Shown: in pieces, positions 6,813 through 15,084 of the stretch
How the letters are laid out: every line of letters begins with the position of its first letter
Numbering within the stretch: the stretch's first letter is position 1
Origin: JACRGC01 sp035288785
GTDB taxonomy: Archaea > Micrarchaeota > Micrarchaeia > Norongarragalinales > SBBD01
Reading direction: 5' to 3'
Assembly (NCBI GenBank): GCA_035288785.1
Contig: DATDZF010000089.1
Span: 1 to 21,809, forward strand
Length of the DNA stretch: 21,809 bases
Position numbers and translations under genes: made by a program
Notes under the pieces: model-generated
What the model was told of the DNA's origin: nothing
What the model saw: only the letters and a program-made list of their open reading frames with translations
Database searches by the model: none

Positions 6813-7202
6813 ATGGCCAGGTTCAATGCAGCACCGATAACTATTTCGAATGAAGAAGCAGCGCGCACCGAAATCCTTAAAATTGACGTCTCCGAGGAGG
6901 CGGCCCATATAATGGCCCCAAAAGCCATTTTCAGGGTAATGAAATTGCATGGGGTGAGGAACGCCGTTGGGAACATCCTGAAGCAGGAAATGCTCTCAAT
7001 AGGAGGCGAGGTTGCCGTTTCCCAGTATACTGTAAACTGTGCCCGCCCCTCAACTGATGTGCTGATCATGGGGACCCTCAAGCAATTTTACAAGCTCATC
7101 CAAAAAATGAAGGTGCAGGGCTGGGTCCTTGAGAAGGAAAGGGAGCTTGAGTACAAGGAGATAGCAGATGAGATAGAAAAAGCTTTAAAGGAAAGCCTGT
7201 AA
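6813..7202 (+). CDS. Free-standing DHPS-associated N-terminal domain protein
   Basis: 129 residues. IMAPKAIFRVMKL, NILKQEMLSIGGEVAVS and TDVLIMGTLKQF match, from memory, the N-terminal extension found before the TIM barrel in some archaeal and thermophilic bacterial dihydropteroate synthases. Here the barrel is absent: the protein ends in a charged helix (KEIADEIEKALKESL) and is followed by an unrelated membrane-protein gene. A clear ribosome-binding site, GGTGATTT (6801-6808), sits five bases before the ATG. It begins 52 bases after the cdc6 stop on the same strand, so an operon is plausible. Role unknown: it could partner a separately encoded pterin enzyme or have been reused. Family call is from remembered motifs and should be read as tentative. 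Confidence 0.65.
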   Translation: MARFNAAPITISNEEAARTEILKIDVSEEAAHIMAPKAIFRVMKLHGVRNAVGNILKQEMLSIGGEVAVSQYTVNCARPSTDVLIMGTLKQFYKLIQKMKVQGWVLEKERELEYKEIADEIEKALKESL

Positions 7203-7262
7203 AAGAAATACTGTCCGTATCTGTTCGTGGGAATTTGAATGAACTGAGGTGCAACCTATAGT

Positions 7263-8003
7263 ATGAATAACGTCTCCAAGTGGCTTTCCGGGAAAGGGAT
7301 TTTGTTCGTCGCGCTGTTTTCATTTGCAGTGCTCCTTGCCGACCAGGTGAGGATTGCGGCAGTCTGGGGCGCGCCAAACCAGTATTTCACGCTCTTCCAG
7401 ATAGTTGGCCCAATTGCGGGCGGATTCCTGGGGGCGGCCGGCGGAGTGGCATCTGTCCTCCTAGCCCAAATCATGAGCTTCATTTATTTAGGCAAGGCAT
7501 TTGATGTCCTCAATATCCTGCGCCTATCCCCGATGCTGTTTGGCGCATATTATTTTGCAAAATTCGGGCTCAAGAAAGGCATGGATGGGAATTATGCCCT
7601 GCTTGCCCCGATCGCCGCCATCCTGCTATTCATAACCAATCCCATTGGCGCGCAGGTTTGGTACTATGCGCTCTTCTGGGCAATCCCGGTGGTTGCGGCC
7701 CTATTCTTTGCAAACAGCCTGTTTGCGCGGTCACTTGGCGCCTCATTCACTGCGCATGCGATAGGCGGCATCGTTTGGCTTTACCTGGTGCCCACAACCC
7801 CCGCATTCTGGGCCGCCCTGATCCCTGTTGTGATGTTGGAACGGCTGCTTTTTGCTGCAGGCATCTCCGTTTCATATGTCGGGTTCAACACCCTCCTTGG
7901 CAGGCTTGATTCCATAATGCCGGAGGGGCTGCTCAATATTGACCGCAGGTATGCCCTCTTTTCCAAGGCTGCGCCCCTGCAAGCAAAGCGGATGCGGAAG
8001 TAA
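7263..8003 (+). CDS. Integral membrane protein, possibly an ECF-type transporter substrate component
   Basis: 246 residues with about six to seven hydrophobic segments, for example GILFVALFSFAVLLADQV, QIVGPIAGGFLGAAGGVASVLLAQ, YALLAPIAAILLFITNP, FWAIPVVAALFFANSLF, SFTAHAIGGIVWLYLVP and FWAALIPVVMLERLLFAAG. The Gly-rich second segment and the arrangement resemble ECF S-components (vitamin-binding membrane subunits), but the ligand motifs are not identifiable and no ECF ATPase or T-component lies nearby. GAGGTG (7246-7251) precedes the ATG by 11 bases. The basic C-terminus (AKRMRK) would be cytoplasmic. It follows the DHPS-type domain gene by about 60 bases; a link to folate or pterin uptake would be speculative. 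Called membrane protein with confidence, function not. Confidence 0.7.
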   Translation: MNNVSKWLSGKGILFVALFSFAVLLADQVRIAAVWGAPNQYFTLFQIVGPIAGGFLGAAGGVASVLLAQIMSFIYLGKAFDVLNILRLSPMLFGAYYFAKFGLKKGMDGNYALLAPIAAILLFITNPIGAQVWYYALFWAIPVVAALFFANSLFARSLGASFTAHAIGGIVWLYLVPTTPAFWAALIPVVMLERLLFAAGISVSYVGFNTLLGRLDSIMPEGLLNIDRRYALFSKAAPLQAKRMRK

Positions 8004-8013
8004 TGGGGAGCTA

Positions 8014-8034
8014 GTGGGGTTCACCCCCTTTTTT
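8014..8034 (+). terminator. G/C hairpin plus T-tract
   Basis: GGGG (8016-8019), loop TTCA, CCCC (8024-8027), then six Ts (8029-8034), located 12 bases after the membrane-protein stop. It resembles an intrinsic terminator and would end the cdc6 transcript before metG. Confidence 0.55.
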
Positions 8035-8056
8035 CCCTTTTGCCCCATTCTTCTTC

Positions 8057-8066
8057 TTTTAAAAAT
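8057..8066 (+). promoter_or_regulatory. TATA box of metG
   Basis: TTTTAAAAAT lies about 34 bases before the metG ATG. Predicted transcription start is near 8086-8090, giving a very short leader or a leaderless message. No strong ribosome-binding site precedes the ATG. Confidence 0.45.
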
Positions 8067-8095
8067 GCTCGAATCCAAAACGGATAGCGGTAATC

Positions 8096-9817
8096 ATGCC
8101 AGAACGATACCTCATAACGGCTGCGCTTCCCTATGTCAACAACGTCCCGCACATCGGGAACATTGCAGGGAGCCACCTTCCTGCGGATATTTTCGCAAGG
8201 TATTGCCGGCTCAAGGGAAGGGAAACCGTTTTCATCGGCGGGACCGACGAGCACGGCTCCCCTTCTGAAATAGCCGCTGAAAAAGCCGGTATCCCGGTCC
8301 GGGAGCTGTGCGACACCTTCTACGAAATCCATAAGAAGATTTACGATTGGTTTGAGCTCTCATATGACAATTTCTCGAGGACAAGCCGCCCCATCCACCA
8401 TGAGATCACCCGGGCATTTTTCCTTGAGCTCCAAAAAAACGGCTTCATTTCCGAGCAGAAGATGAAGATGCCCTATTGTGAGAAGGATTCGCGCTACCTA
8501 GCCGATAGGTTTATTGAGGGGGAGTGCCCGAAATGCGGCAATAAATCTGCGCGGGGAGACCAATGCGAGGTTTGCGGTGCCATGCTGACGCCTGCTGAAC
8601 TCAAGCACCCCTATTGCGTGCTTTGCAAAACAAGTCCTGTGATCAAGGAAACAACCCACCTTTTCATTAATTTGGACAAGCTGCAGCCCAAGCTGGAGGA
8701 GTGGATTAATGGCAGCACGCATTGGAAGCCCCAGGTGCGCAACCTCGCACTTGGCTGGCTCAAGGAAGGGCTAAAAAAAAGGGCTATTACGCGCGACTTG
8801 AAGTGGGGGGTGAAGGTCCCAATTGAGGGATATGAAAGCAAGGTATTATACGTCTGGTTCGATGCGCCAATCGGCTACCTATCCTCAACAAAGGAATGGG
8901 TTGAACGGAACGATCATGTGGAAAAGAAGGACTATGAGTTCAAGAAATGGTGGGTCGACCGCAAAACCAAGCTTTTCCATTTCATCGGTAAGGATAACAT
9001 CCCTTTCCACACAATCTTCTTCCCATCGATGCTGATTGGCGAGGGCCATTACAACCTGCCCTACCAGGTTGCCGGCTACCAATACCTCAATTACGAGGGA
9101 GGCAAGATAAGCAAGAGCAAGGGCCATGGCATCTTCTGCGAGGCCTTCATCGAGGACGCGAAGGATTCCCTGCCGGCTGATGTATGGCGGTTCTACCTCG
9201 CCCTGAAACTCCCGGAAATCCGCGACACCGAATTCACCTGGTCGGAATTTGAAAGCCGCATCAACACCGAACTGATGGGCAACCTTAGCAATTTCGTCAA
9301 CAGGGTCACGAATTTCATTGAAAACAAGCGGAATGGGCAAATCAAAAGGCCAGGCAAGCTTACGGAGGAAGACGAGCTCATGCTGAAGGAAATTAAGGCC
9401 GCAGTTGGGAAAGTGGACGGGCTATACGACAATATTGAGCTGGTATCTGCCATTCAGTCAATCCTTGAGCTCTCCTCCAAGGGAAACCAGTATTTCCAGG
9501 GGAACGAGCCATGGAAAAGGCTTGAGAGGCAGGAGGCGGTTTTGTGGGTTTGTGCGAACATCTGCAGGGCGCTTGGCGTCATGCTGGCCCCGGTGATTCC
9601 GCAAGCTTCCCTTAAGATCCGCAAAATATTGAACCTGAAGGCAGAATATGGCTGGGACGATGCACAAAAGCTCATGCCCTCCGAACATAAGCTCGGCAAG
9701 AGCGAAATCCTCTTCTACCGGCTTGAGCCAATCAAGCTCAAGGAGTTGAAGGAGACGACCACGAAAATCGGGAAGGTTGAGGAACGGATAGGCAAGCACA
9801 AGGCGCATGCGGATTGA
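8096..9817 (+). CDS. metG: Methionyl-tRNA synthetase
   Basis: Charges tRNA-Met with methionine for initiation and elongation (cytoplasm). Class I signatures are present: HIGN at residues 19-22, TDEHGSP (50-56) and the KMSKS-type loop KISKSKG (337-343). A Cys4 zinc knuckle is formed by C144, C147, C157 and C160, with a further CVLC at 174-177. RAITRDLKWGVKVP and VLYVWFDAPIGYLS are typical of the archaeal/eukaryotic-like type. The C-terminal helical anticodon-binding domain is present (around FVNRVTNFIENKRNG), but the extra EMAP/Trbp111-like tRNA-binding domain is not. It has 573 residues and ends in a charged tail. Its stop codon overlaps the ribosome-binding site of the next gene, so the downstream orphan is coupled. 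Confidence 0.97.
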   Translation: MPERYLITAALPYVNNVPHIGNIAGSHLPADIFARYCRLKGRETVFIGGTDEHGSPSEIAAEKAGIPVRELCDTFYEIHKKIYDWFELSYDNFSRTSRPIHHEITRAFFLELQKNGFISEQKMKMPYCEKDSRYLADRFIEGECPKCGNKSARGDQCEVCGAMLTPAELKHPYCVLCKTSPVIKETTHLFINLDKLQPKLEEWINGSTHWKPQVRNLALGWLKEGLKKRAITRDLKWGVKVPIEGYESKVLYVWFDAPIGYLSSTKEWVERNDHVEKKDYEFKKWWVDRKTKLFHFIGKDNIPFHTIFFPSMLIGEGHYNLPYQVAGYQYLNYEGGKISKSKGHGIFCEAFIEDAKDSLPADVWRFYLALKLPEIRDTEFTWSEFESRINTELMGNLSNFVNRVTNFIENKRNGQIKRPGKLTEEDELMLKEIKAAVGKVDGLYDNIELVSAIQSILELSSKGNQYFQGNEPWKRLERQEAVLWVCANICRALGVMLAPVIPQASLKIRKILNLKAEYGWDDAQKLMPSEHKLGKSEILFYRLEPIKLKELKETTTKIGKVEERIGKHKAHAD

Positions 9818-9827
9818 GGTGAATCTT

Positions 9828-10310
9828 ATGGCACCAAGAAAAGGGCGGGAACCGGAATCTGGGAGGCCAGGATCCCCCCTAAAATCTGCTACTAATGAAA
9901 GGACAGGTCAGTTGGGGAAACGCCCGGAAGCGGTTCCGTTGTCAATGCCAAAAGCTGCTGGGGAAACTGAGGGACTCGATGTGTATGCGCGCTTTTCCAC
10001 TTTTCAACAAAGCGTCCATGCATACCTTGCCGGGCATCCGGAACTTGGCGCGCATTTGGAAGAGCCCGTCCATGGGCATATCTCTACAAATTTTTCCTTC
10101 AAGGCAGGCGTTCCAACGCAGGCCCTGCTCCAGGCAAAAGACCAGATCAGAAAGATGATCCCGCAGCATAATTTGACGGAATTTCGGCGCAGCCCCTCTA
10201 AGCATCCGGGGGAGCCCATGGTTCATGTCTCCAAATTAATTCGCAGCCTAGTCATCAGGTTGGCAGACCAACATATGCGGGAGTTGCATTCTTCCCCGAC
10301 GCAGGAATGA
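9828..10310 (+). CDS. Hypothetical protein, coupled to metG
   Basis: 160 residues, no recognised family. The first ~45 residues are rich in Arg, Gly, Pro and Ser (APRKGREPESGRPGSP) and look disordered. The rest looks folded and helical (FSTFQQSVHAYLAGHPELGAHL, VPTQALLQAKDQIRKMI, VSKLIRSLVIRLADQHMREL), with several His. No membrane segment. GAGGTGA (9816-9822), which overlaps the metG stop, is placed five bases before ATG 9828, so this start is preferred over the in-frame ATG at 9807, which lies inside metG and has no such site. Translational coupling suggests it is made with MetRS, but nothing shows a functional link. Confidence 0.7.
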   Translation: MAPRKGREPESGRPGSPLKSATNERTGQLGKRPEAVPLSMPKAAGETEGLDVYARFSTFQQSVHAYLAGHPELGAHLEEPVHGHISTNFSFKAGVPTQALLQAKDQIRKMIPQHNLTEFRRSPSKHPGEPMVHVSKLIRSLVIRLADQHMRELHSSPTQE

Positions 10311-10341
10311 CCGGCACTTGGCTATCTACCTTCCAAATAAC

Positions 10342-10352
10342 CTTTATATATC
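10342..10352 (+). promoter_or_regulatory. TATA box of the polytopic membrane protein gene
   Basis: CTTTATATATC in the gap after the metG unit. Predicted start of transcription is near 10372-10375, giving a leader of about 40 bases that contains the GGGGGGAT ribosome-binding site. Confidence 0.55.
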
Positions 10353-10412
10353 ACCTCTGATTACTCTTTTTAAGCGGGGAAATTTCACTAAATCCAATTG
10401 GGGGGATACCTT

Positions 10413-11729
10413 ATGGCCGAGAAGGCAGACGATAAGAAAGCCGATTCAAAAAAAGGGTCTGACGGGCAGAAAAGCCCAAGAATCGTGTCCATAGAGGACA
10501 AGAAGGCGAGGCAAAAGGAAGTCATCCAGAAAATGAGTTCCGAGCAGTCCCTTTCCCAATCCCCGGAAAATTCGCCCCTGAATGCGCACGGCCAGGCGCG
10601 GATCAGCTTCAATTTCACCTTCGAACTCGATAAAAGCGCAAAATTGAAATTGCCATTCCTTGCGGCCTCCCTTCTCTTCCTCCTTCTGTCATTTGTGATG
10701 CTTGAGAAGGTGGGCTTCTCGTTTTCCGACATCTTCGATTTTGAGCGCATCTCCAACAATTTCGAGAAGCTCTTCAGCATCTCGTTTGTGCTTTTCATCC
10801 TCCTCTATTCGCTCGCACTGGGCCTTGCAACCTTCTTTGGATTCAACATGAGGTCATCAAATGCATTCGTATTTTCCATGTCGGTCATCCTGCCTCTTGT
10901 AATCTCGTTCTTCCTCGATCCCACCCACCGCTATTTCCTGGCAAACATTTGGCTTGCATTTGGAGTGGTATTAGGGGTCCTCTTCGCCACCCTTCTTGAT
11001 AACCTCAGTTTCGGGTCAATTTACCGCACCCTTGGGCATGCGCTATTCGTGATGCTGATCGTTGCCGTCCTCTTTACAGCAGTAAAGGTGAATTCCCAGA
11101 AGGAGGAGTACTTCAACCTTTTCGTGCAAAACATCGCTGAGCTTACTCCCCAGCTTCAGGGACAGGTATCCGGGCCGCTTGGGGATGTGATTGAAAGCAT
11201 CGAGCTTTCAGAGGCAGAGCTCACGGAACTTGTGGGTGAAAGCGATACCTCATATATGTCGGATAGCTCTATCCGTGCCCTGGTTTTGGCGCAGTACCCC
11301 TCCTTCAGGGAAGTAGTCACGGATAGCTTCAAGAAGCCGGAGGATCGGAAATTCGCGAAGGATAATACCATTGCGGCCTATACTGGCCTTGGTGCCGCGG
11401 ACCAAAACAAGCTGATTGAGGAAACGCGCATAGCCCTGCAGGACCCGGAGGCGCGCAAAATTTCCGACACCGCCGTCGTTAAGATTTGGCCAAAGCTCCG
11501 TTCCGCACTTGCCGATTCGGTAAGGAAGGCGCAGCCGAAGGGCGATCTTGACCCCAAGGACCTTGAAGCAATAAAAGCTAACCTTGATAAGGTCACATTC
11601 GTGCAGCATTTCAAGAATTATTTTGAGATTTTTGTTGCACTTCTGGTATTTTCGGTCCTTTCACTTGCAACAACTGCCCTGCGCGCCCTATCCTCGGGGG
11701 TCTGCTTTGGGATCACCAAAATCCTCTGA
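10413..11729 (+). CDS. Polytopic membrane protein with a large extracytoplasmic domain, unknown function
   Basis: 438 residues from ATG 10413. A TTG at 10398 is in frame, but GGGGGGAT (10399-10406) precedes the ATG at good spacing. The N-terminal ~80 residues are very charged and Ser/Lys-rich (AEKADDKKADSKKGSDGQK) and probably cytoplasmic and disordered. Five hydrophobic helices follow: LPFLAASLLFLLLSFVML, SISFVLFILLYSLALGLATF, FVFSMSVILPLVISFF, ANIWLAFGVVLGVLFATLL and LGHALFVMLIVAVLFTAV. A soluble part of about 200 residues, mostly helical and acidic, comes next, and a last membrane helix (FEIFVALLVFSVLSLATTAL) lies near the C-terminus. No catalytic motif was seen. It stands alone between promoter-bearing gaps. 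Family not recognised. Confidence 0.8.
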   Translation: MAEKADDKKADSKKGSDGQKSPRIVSIEDKKARQKEVIQKMSSEQSLSQSPENSPLNAHGQARISFNFTFELDKSAKLKLPFLAASLLFLLLSFVMLEKVGFSFSDIFDFERISNNFEKLFSISFVLFILLYSLALGLATFFGFNMRSSNAFVFSMSVILPLVISFFLDPTHRYFLANIWLAFGVVLGVLFATLLDNLSFGSIYRTLGHALFVMLIVAVLFTAVKVNSQKEEYFNLFVQNIAELTPQLQGQVSGPLGDVIESIELSEAELTELVGESDTSYMSDSSIRALVLAQYPSFREVVTDSFKKPEDRKFAKDNTIAAYTGLGAADQNKLIEETRIALQDPEARKISDTAVVKIWPKLRSALADSVRKAQPKGDLDPKDLEAIKANLDKVTFVQHFKNYFEIFVALLVFSVLSLATTALRALSSGVCFGITKIL

Positions 11730-11797
11730 TTTCCCCTTTGTTTTTATTCCCTTTCTAGGTAATATTAATCCATATTGGGAAATCGCGTGATCATCAA

Positions 11798-13009
11798 ATG
11801 AAGGCAATACTGCTGGCAGGGGGTTACGGTACAAGGCTCTTCCCGCTGACCCTGCGCACCCCAAAACCCCTTCTTCCGGTTGCCGGCAGGCCTGTGCTGG
11901 AATATACAATCGAGCTGCTCGCCGAGGCAAAAATACTTGACGTAGTCATCTCACTTAAGGAAAACCAGGGAAAAATCGAGAAGTATTTCGGAAATGAGCT
12001 TGCTGGGGCCAAAATCAGCTATGTTTATGAGCCCGAATCCACTGAAGAAGGGAAATTGGGGTCGGTGGGGGCAATAAATTATGTCCTAGGCAAGCTTAAG
12101 GACATTGACGAGGCGTTGGTGATCGGAGGCGATAATTTCATCGTGGGCCTAAACCTTGGTGATTTTGCCAGGGTACGCAGGGAGAAAGGCGCCCATGCGA
12201 GCATTGCGCTCTTTGAGCTTCACACGGATACCGAATTGCAGCAGTCCGGAGTTGCCCAGTTGGATAGCAAAGGAAGGATCATCAAATTCCAGGAAAAGCC
12301 GCATCCCTCAAAGGCGCTAAGCCGCCTTGCTTCAACGGCAATTTACGCGCTGGACAGGGCGTTCATCAAGGAGCACCTTCCCAATTACGCTGATATCAAG
12401 CGCAAAAAAGGGGAAAAGGCGGATAGGATCGGGGACCTTTGGGAGCACTTCGTTTCCGACCTTCATCTCCATGGCCATCCATTCGAGGGGATATGGGGCG
12501 ACATTGGGAATTGCGAGGTTTATATCAAGACCAATCGGGAGGCATTCGAGCACCTTGCAAAAGCAACCCCCGGGGGCATCAACAGAATATCCCCCTCCGC
12601 CAAGGTGCACAAGGGCGCTACCCTCATACCGCCAGTTGTGATCGATGAAAACTGCCTGGTAAATGATGGTGCCATCATTGGCCCAAATGCCCACCTTCTC
12701 CATGATACGGTGGTTGCCAGCAATGCGGTCATCTCTAATTCAATCATATTCGAGAGATGCAGCATTGGTGAACAGTGCAAAATAGAAAATTCGATTGTTG
12801 ACGGCAAATGTGCAATTGGAGCTGATGTAACAATCACGGATTATTCGGTGATAGGCTTTGATTCAAAAATAGGGAAGGGCTCCTCTGTGACCGGATCGAA
12901 GGTGTTCCCTGGAATCAGCGTCAAGCCTGGTAGCACCGTTCGGGGCGACCTTAAGAACGACTTGACGCCTTCCTCAAAGGGGCTCGTTGATTCGTGCTAT
13001 TGGCGCTAA
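11798..13009 (+). CDS. Sugar-1-phosphate nucleotidyltransferase with left-handed beta-helix domain
   Basis: Makes an NDP-sugar from NTP and a sugar 1-phosphate, for surface glycan or protein glycosylation precursors. 403 residues. The N-terminal Rossmann-like domain has the LAGGYGTRL signature (6-14), PKPLLPV (22-28, Lys23) and the metal-binding GDN (111-113). The C-terminal ~130 residues carry hexapeptide repeats (SAKVHKGATLIPPVVIDENC ... AIIGPNAHL ... NSIIFERCSI ... NSIVDGKCAIG) of a left-handed beta-helix. This layout is found in archaeal glucose-1-phosphate thymidylyltransferases/uridylyltransferases and mannose-1-phosphate guanylyltransferases. The acceptor sugar and base cannot be told from sequence alone. 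GTGATC (11785-11790) gives a ribosome-binding site before the ATG. No glycan genes flank it. Confidence 0.9.
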   Translation: MKAILLAGGYGTRLFPLTLRTPKPLLPVAGRPVLEYTIELLAEAKILDVVISLKENQGKIEKYFGNELAGAKISYVYEPESTEEGKLGSVGAINYVLGKLKDIDEALVIGGDNFIVGLNLGDFARVRREKGAHASIALFELHTDTELQQSGVAQLDSKGRIIKFQEKPHPSKALSRLASTAIYALDRAFIKEHLPNYADIKRKKGEKADRIGDLWEHFVSDLHLHGHPFEGIWGDIGNCEVYIKTNREAFEHLAKATPGGINRISPSAKVHKGATLIPPVVIDENCLVNDGAIIGPNAHLLHDTVVASNAVISNSIIFERCSIGEQCKIENSIVDGKCAIGADVTITDYSVIGFDSKIGKGSSVTGSKVFPGISVKPGSTVRGDLKNDLTPSSKGLVDSCYWR

Positions 13010-13010
13010 A

Positions 13011-13023
13011 GCATTATTAAATT
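13011..13023 (+). promoter_or_regulatory. TATA box, leaderless start of the 13042 gene
   Basis: GCATTATTAAATT is centred about 24-25 bases before ATG 13042 and starts just after the preceding stop codon. It predicts transcription starting at or next to the ATG. Confidence 0.45.
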
Positions 13024-13041
13024 ACCAGCCATTATTTGCTT

Positions 13042-13503
13042 ATGCATGAAGAAGCGGAAAGACTGGTTGAAACGGTCGCATACCATCTTAGGATGTTGCC
13101 TTCGGCTAATTTAAGGTTCACAAATCTTGAGGATTCGAAGCCTACAGCTGGACTTAAAATAGCCCGGCTGTTCCTTGAAGTTCCATTTGATCCAAGCCAG
13201 CCTCGCCAAATAGCGGCTTTGAAAAGTTTCTTTGAGCGACTTCCCAATCTTAATGGATCTGTTGATTCAATACCGGTTCCCAGCGAAAGCATTATTGATG
13301 CATTCAAAAGGACAGGCTCTCGCACACTTTCAGCAATTATCCATCAACCCGGACCAAGGTTCCGTGCATCCGTGCTTTTGGGCGCGTTGAGGGAGGAAAT
13401 GCCGGTAGGCAAAGGGAATCCTTTATTAGTGAGGTTTACTTTTACAGCACCTGATAGGGCAGCAAGGGATGCGCTGAAGCTTGCGTTGCAAAAACATTTA
13501 TAG
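13042..13503 (+). CDS. Hypothetical protein
   Basis: 153 residues from ATG 13042 (an in-frame TTG two codons upstream is less likely). No recognised family, membrane segment or signal. The pattern alternates helices and strands (EEAERLVETVAYHLRML, LKIARLFLEVPFD, RQIAALKSFFERLP, LLVRFTFTAPDRAARDALKLALQKHL), which suggests a small alpha/beta domain. The final strand plus helix would suit a protein with an RNA- or ligand-binding sandwich fold, but there is no decisive motif. Base composition is somewhat more A+T-rich than the neighbouring nucleotidyltransferase gene. It converges with lysS, with a 70-base gap. Confidence 0.65.
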   Translation: MHEEAERLVETVAYHLRMLPSANLRFTNLEDSKPTAGLKIARLFLEVPFDPSQPRQIAALKSFFERLPNLNGSVDSIPVPSESIIDAFKRTGSRTLSAIIHQPGPRFRASVLLGALREEMPVGKGNPLLVRFTFTAPDRAARDALKLALQKHL

Positions 13504-13573
13504 CGAAAAAAATAGATGGCCTTTGTGCTGGGAATTTGTATTGGGCATGTCAAAAAATTAAATCCAATGAGGC

Positions 13574-15064
13574 TCAATGATCCTTTTTACCTTTTATGGG
13601 CAACTTCCCATCATCCATGGCATCCTTCGGAAGCGGCCGCATGCTCGGGAAAAGGAGGACCTCCTTGATGCTTTCCTGATTGGTGAAGATCATGGCAATT
13701 CGGTCGATGCCAATCCCAATCCCGCCTGTTGGCGGCATGCCGTGCTCCATTGCCTCGACGAAATCCTCATCGAATGGCTGCGCCTCGTCGTCACCCTTCC
13801 TGCGCTCCTCAGCTTGCTCCATGAACTTGCGCCTCTGCTCAATTGGATCCGTCAGCTCCGAGTATGCGTTTGCGCATTCCTCCCCGCCCACAAAAAGCTC
13901 GAACCTCTCGGCAAGGCGGGGATCGCCGCGCTTCTTTTTTGTAAGGGGGCACATGAACTCGGGGTAATCAACAAGGAACGTCGGGTTCCAGATCGAGGGC
14001 TTCACGTGCTCGTCAAATAATGCGTCAATGACATGCGCCCTTGTTGGCTTGCTGAACTTGAGGCCCAGCTTTTTGGCGGCGGCAACTGCATCCGCATCCG
14101 TATGGAAGGCGAGCACGTCCACACCCGTCTTTTCCATTATGGCGTCTGTAAGCGAAAGGCGGGCAAATGGGGTTTCGAAAGAGATTGGCTTCCCCTTGTA
14201 CTCGAAAGATGCTCCGCCGTGCAGGGATATGCAAATTCTGGAGAAAATATCCTCCGCCCTCTTCATCATCCCCTCATAATCGGTATATGCCTCGTAGAAT
14301 TCGAGCATCGTGAATTCTGGGTTATGCGCCGAGTCAATATCCTCGTTCCGGAAATCCTTGCCGATTTCATAGACCCTTTCCATTCCGCCGATGATGAGCC
14401 TTTTCAGATATAGCTCATCTGCTATCCGGAGGTACAGATCCGCCTTGAGGCTGTTGTGGCGCGTAATGAATGGCTTGGCTGCAGCACCGCCGTAAAGCGA
14501 CTGCAGGATGGGGGTCTCGACTTCCAGGAAGCCATTCTCATCCAAATACCTGCGGACCACATGTATGATCTTGGCGCGTTTCCTGAAAATGTCCGCGATT
14601 TGGGGGTTTGCAATCAAATCCAAATACCGCTTGCGGTAGCGGATCTCGGTGTCCTCCAGCCCGTGGAATTTTTCGGGAAGGGCGCGGAGCGACTTTGCCA
14701 GCAGGATATATTTCTCGACATCAACCGAGATCTCCCCCTTCTTTGTCTTTGTAACTTTTCCCTCCGCGCCAAGGAAATCCCCAAGATCAAGCTTTTCAAA
14801 TTGCGCAAGTTCCCCGCTTCCAACATGGTCGGCCCTAAGGAAGATCTGAAGCTTTCCGGTAGTGTCCTGAATGGTGCAGAAGACGAGCTGGCCAAATGAG
14901 CGCTTGGTCATGATGCGGCCCGCAACCCGCACATGCTTGCCTTCCAAGGATGGGTATTTTTCGTGCACATCGCTCGCATAATGCGTCCGTGAATATGAGT
15001 AGGGATAGGGGTCGATCCCCTTCCTTTGCATCTCTTCCAATGTGACCCTTCTTTGGCTGTCCAT
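13574..15064 (-). CDS. lysS: Lysyl-tRNA synthetase, class II
   Basis: Charges tRNA-Lys. 496 residues. An N-terminal OB-fold anticodon domain (around residues 44-125, VRVAGRIMTKRSFGQLVFCTIQD) precedes the class II catalytic core. Motif 1 is around FLEVETPIL (179-187), motif 2 is YEIGKDFRNEDIDSAHNPEFT (232-252) and motif 3 is GGIGIGIDR (447-455). YGGAAAKPFITRHN matches the LysRS-specific GGA(x)ARPF loop, with Lys for the usual Arg. The C-terminus has a basic tail. Many Euryarchaeota use the unrelated class I LysRS instead, so the class II enzyme is informative about lineage or transfer. The ATG has TGATC seven bases upstream and a TATA box flanked by an inverted repeat. Confidence 0.96.
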   Translation of the reverse strand: MDSQRRVTLEEMQRKGIDPYPYSYSRTHYASDVHEKYPSLEGKHVRVAGRIMTKRSFGQLVFCTIQDTTGKLQIFLRADHVGSGELAQFEKLDLGDFLGAEGKVTKTKKGEISVDVEKYILLAKSLRALPEKFHGLEDTEIRYRKRYLDLIANPQIADIFRKRAKIIHVVRRYLDENGFLEVETPILQSLYGGAAAKPFITRHNSLKADLYLRIADELYLKRLIIGGMERVYEIGKDFRNEDIDSAHNPEFTMLEFYEAYTDYEGMMKRAEDIFSRICISLHGGASFEYKGKPISFETPFARLSLTDAIMEKTGVDVLAFHTDADAVAAAKKLGLKFSKPTRAHVIDALFDEHVKPSIWNPTFLVDYPEFMCPLTKKKRGDPRLAERFELFVGGEECANAYSELTDPIEQRRKFMEQAEERRKGDDEAQPFDEDFVEAMEHGMPPTGGIGIGIDRIAMIFTNQESIKEVLLFPSMRPLPKDAMDDGKLPIKGKKDH

Positions 15065-15084
15065 ATGATGATCAGTACGAGTTT

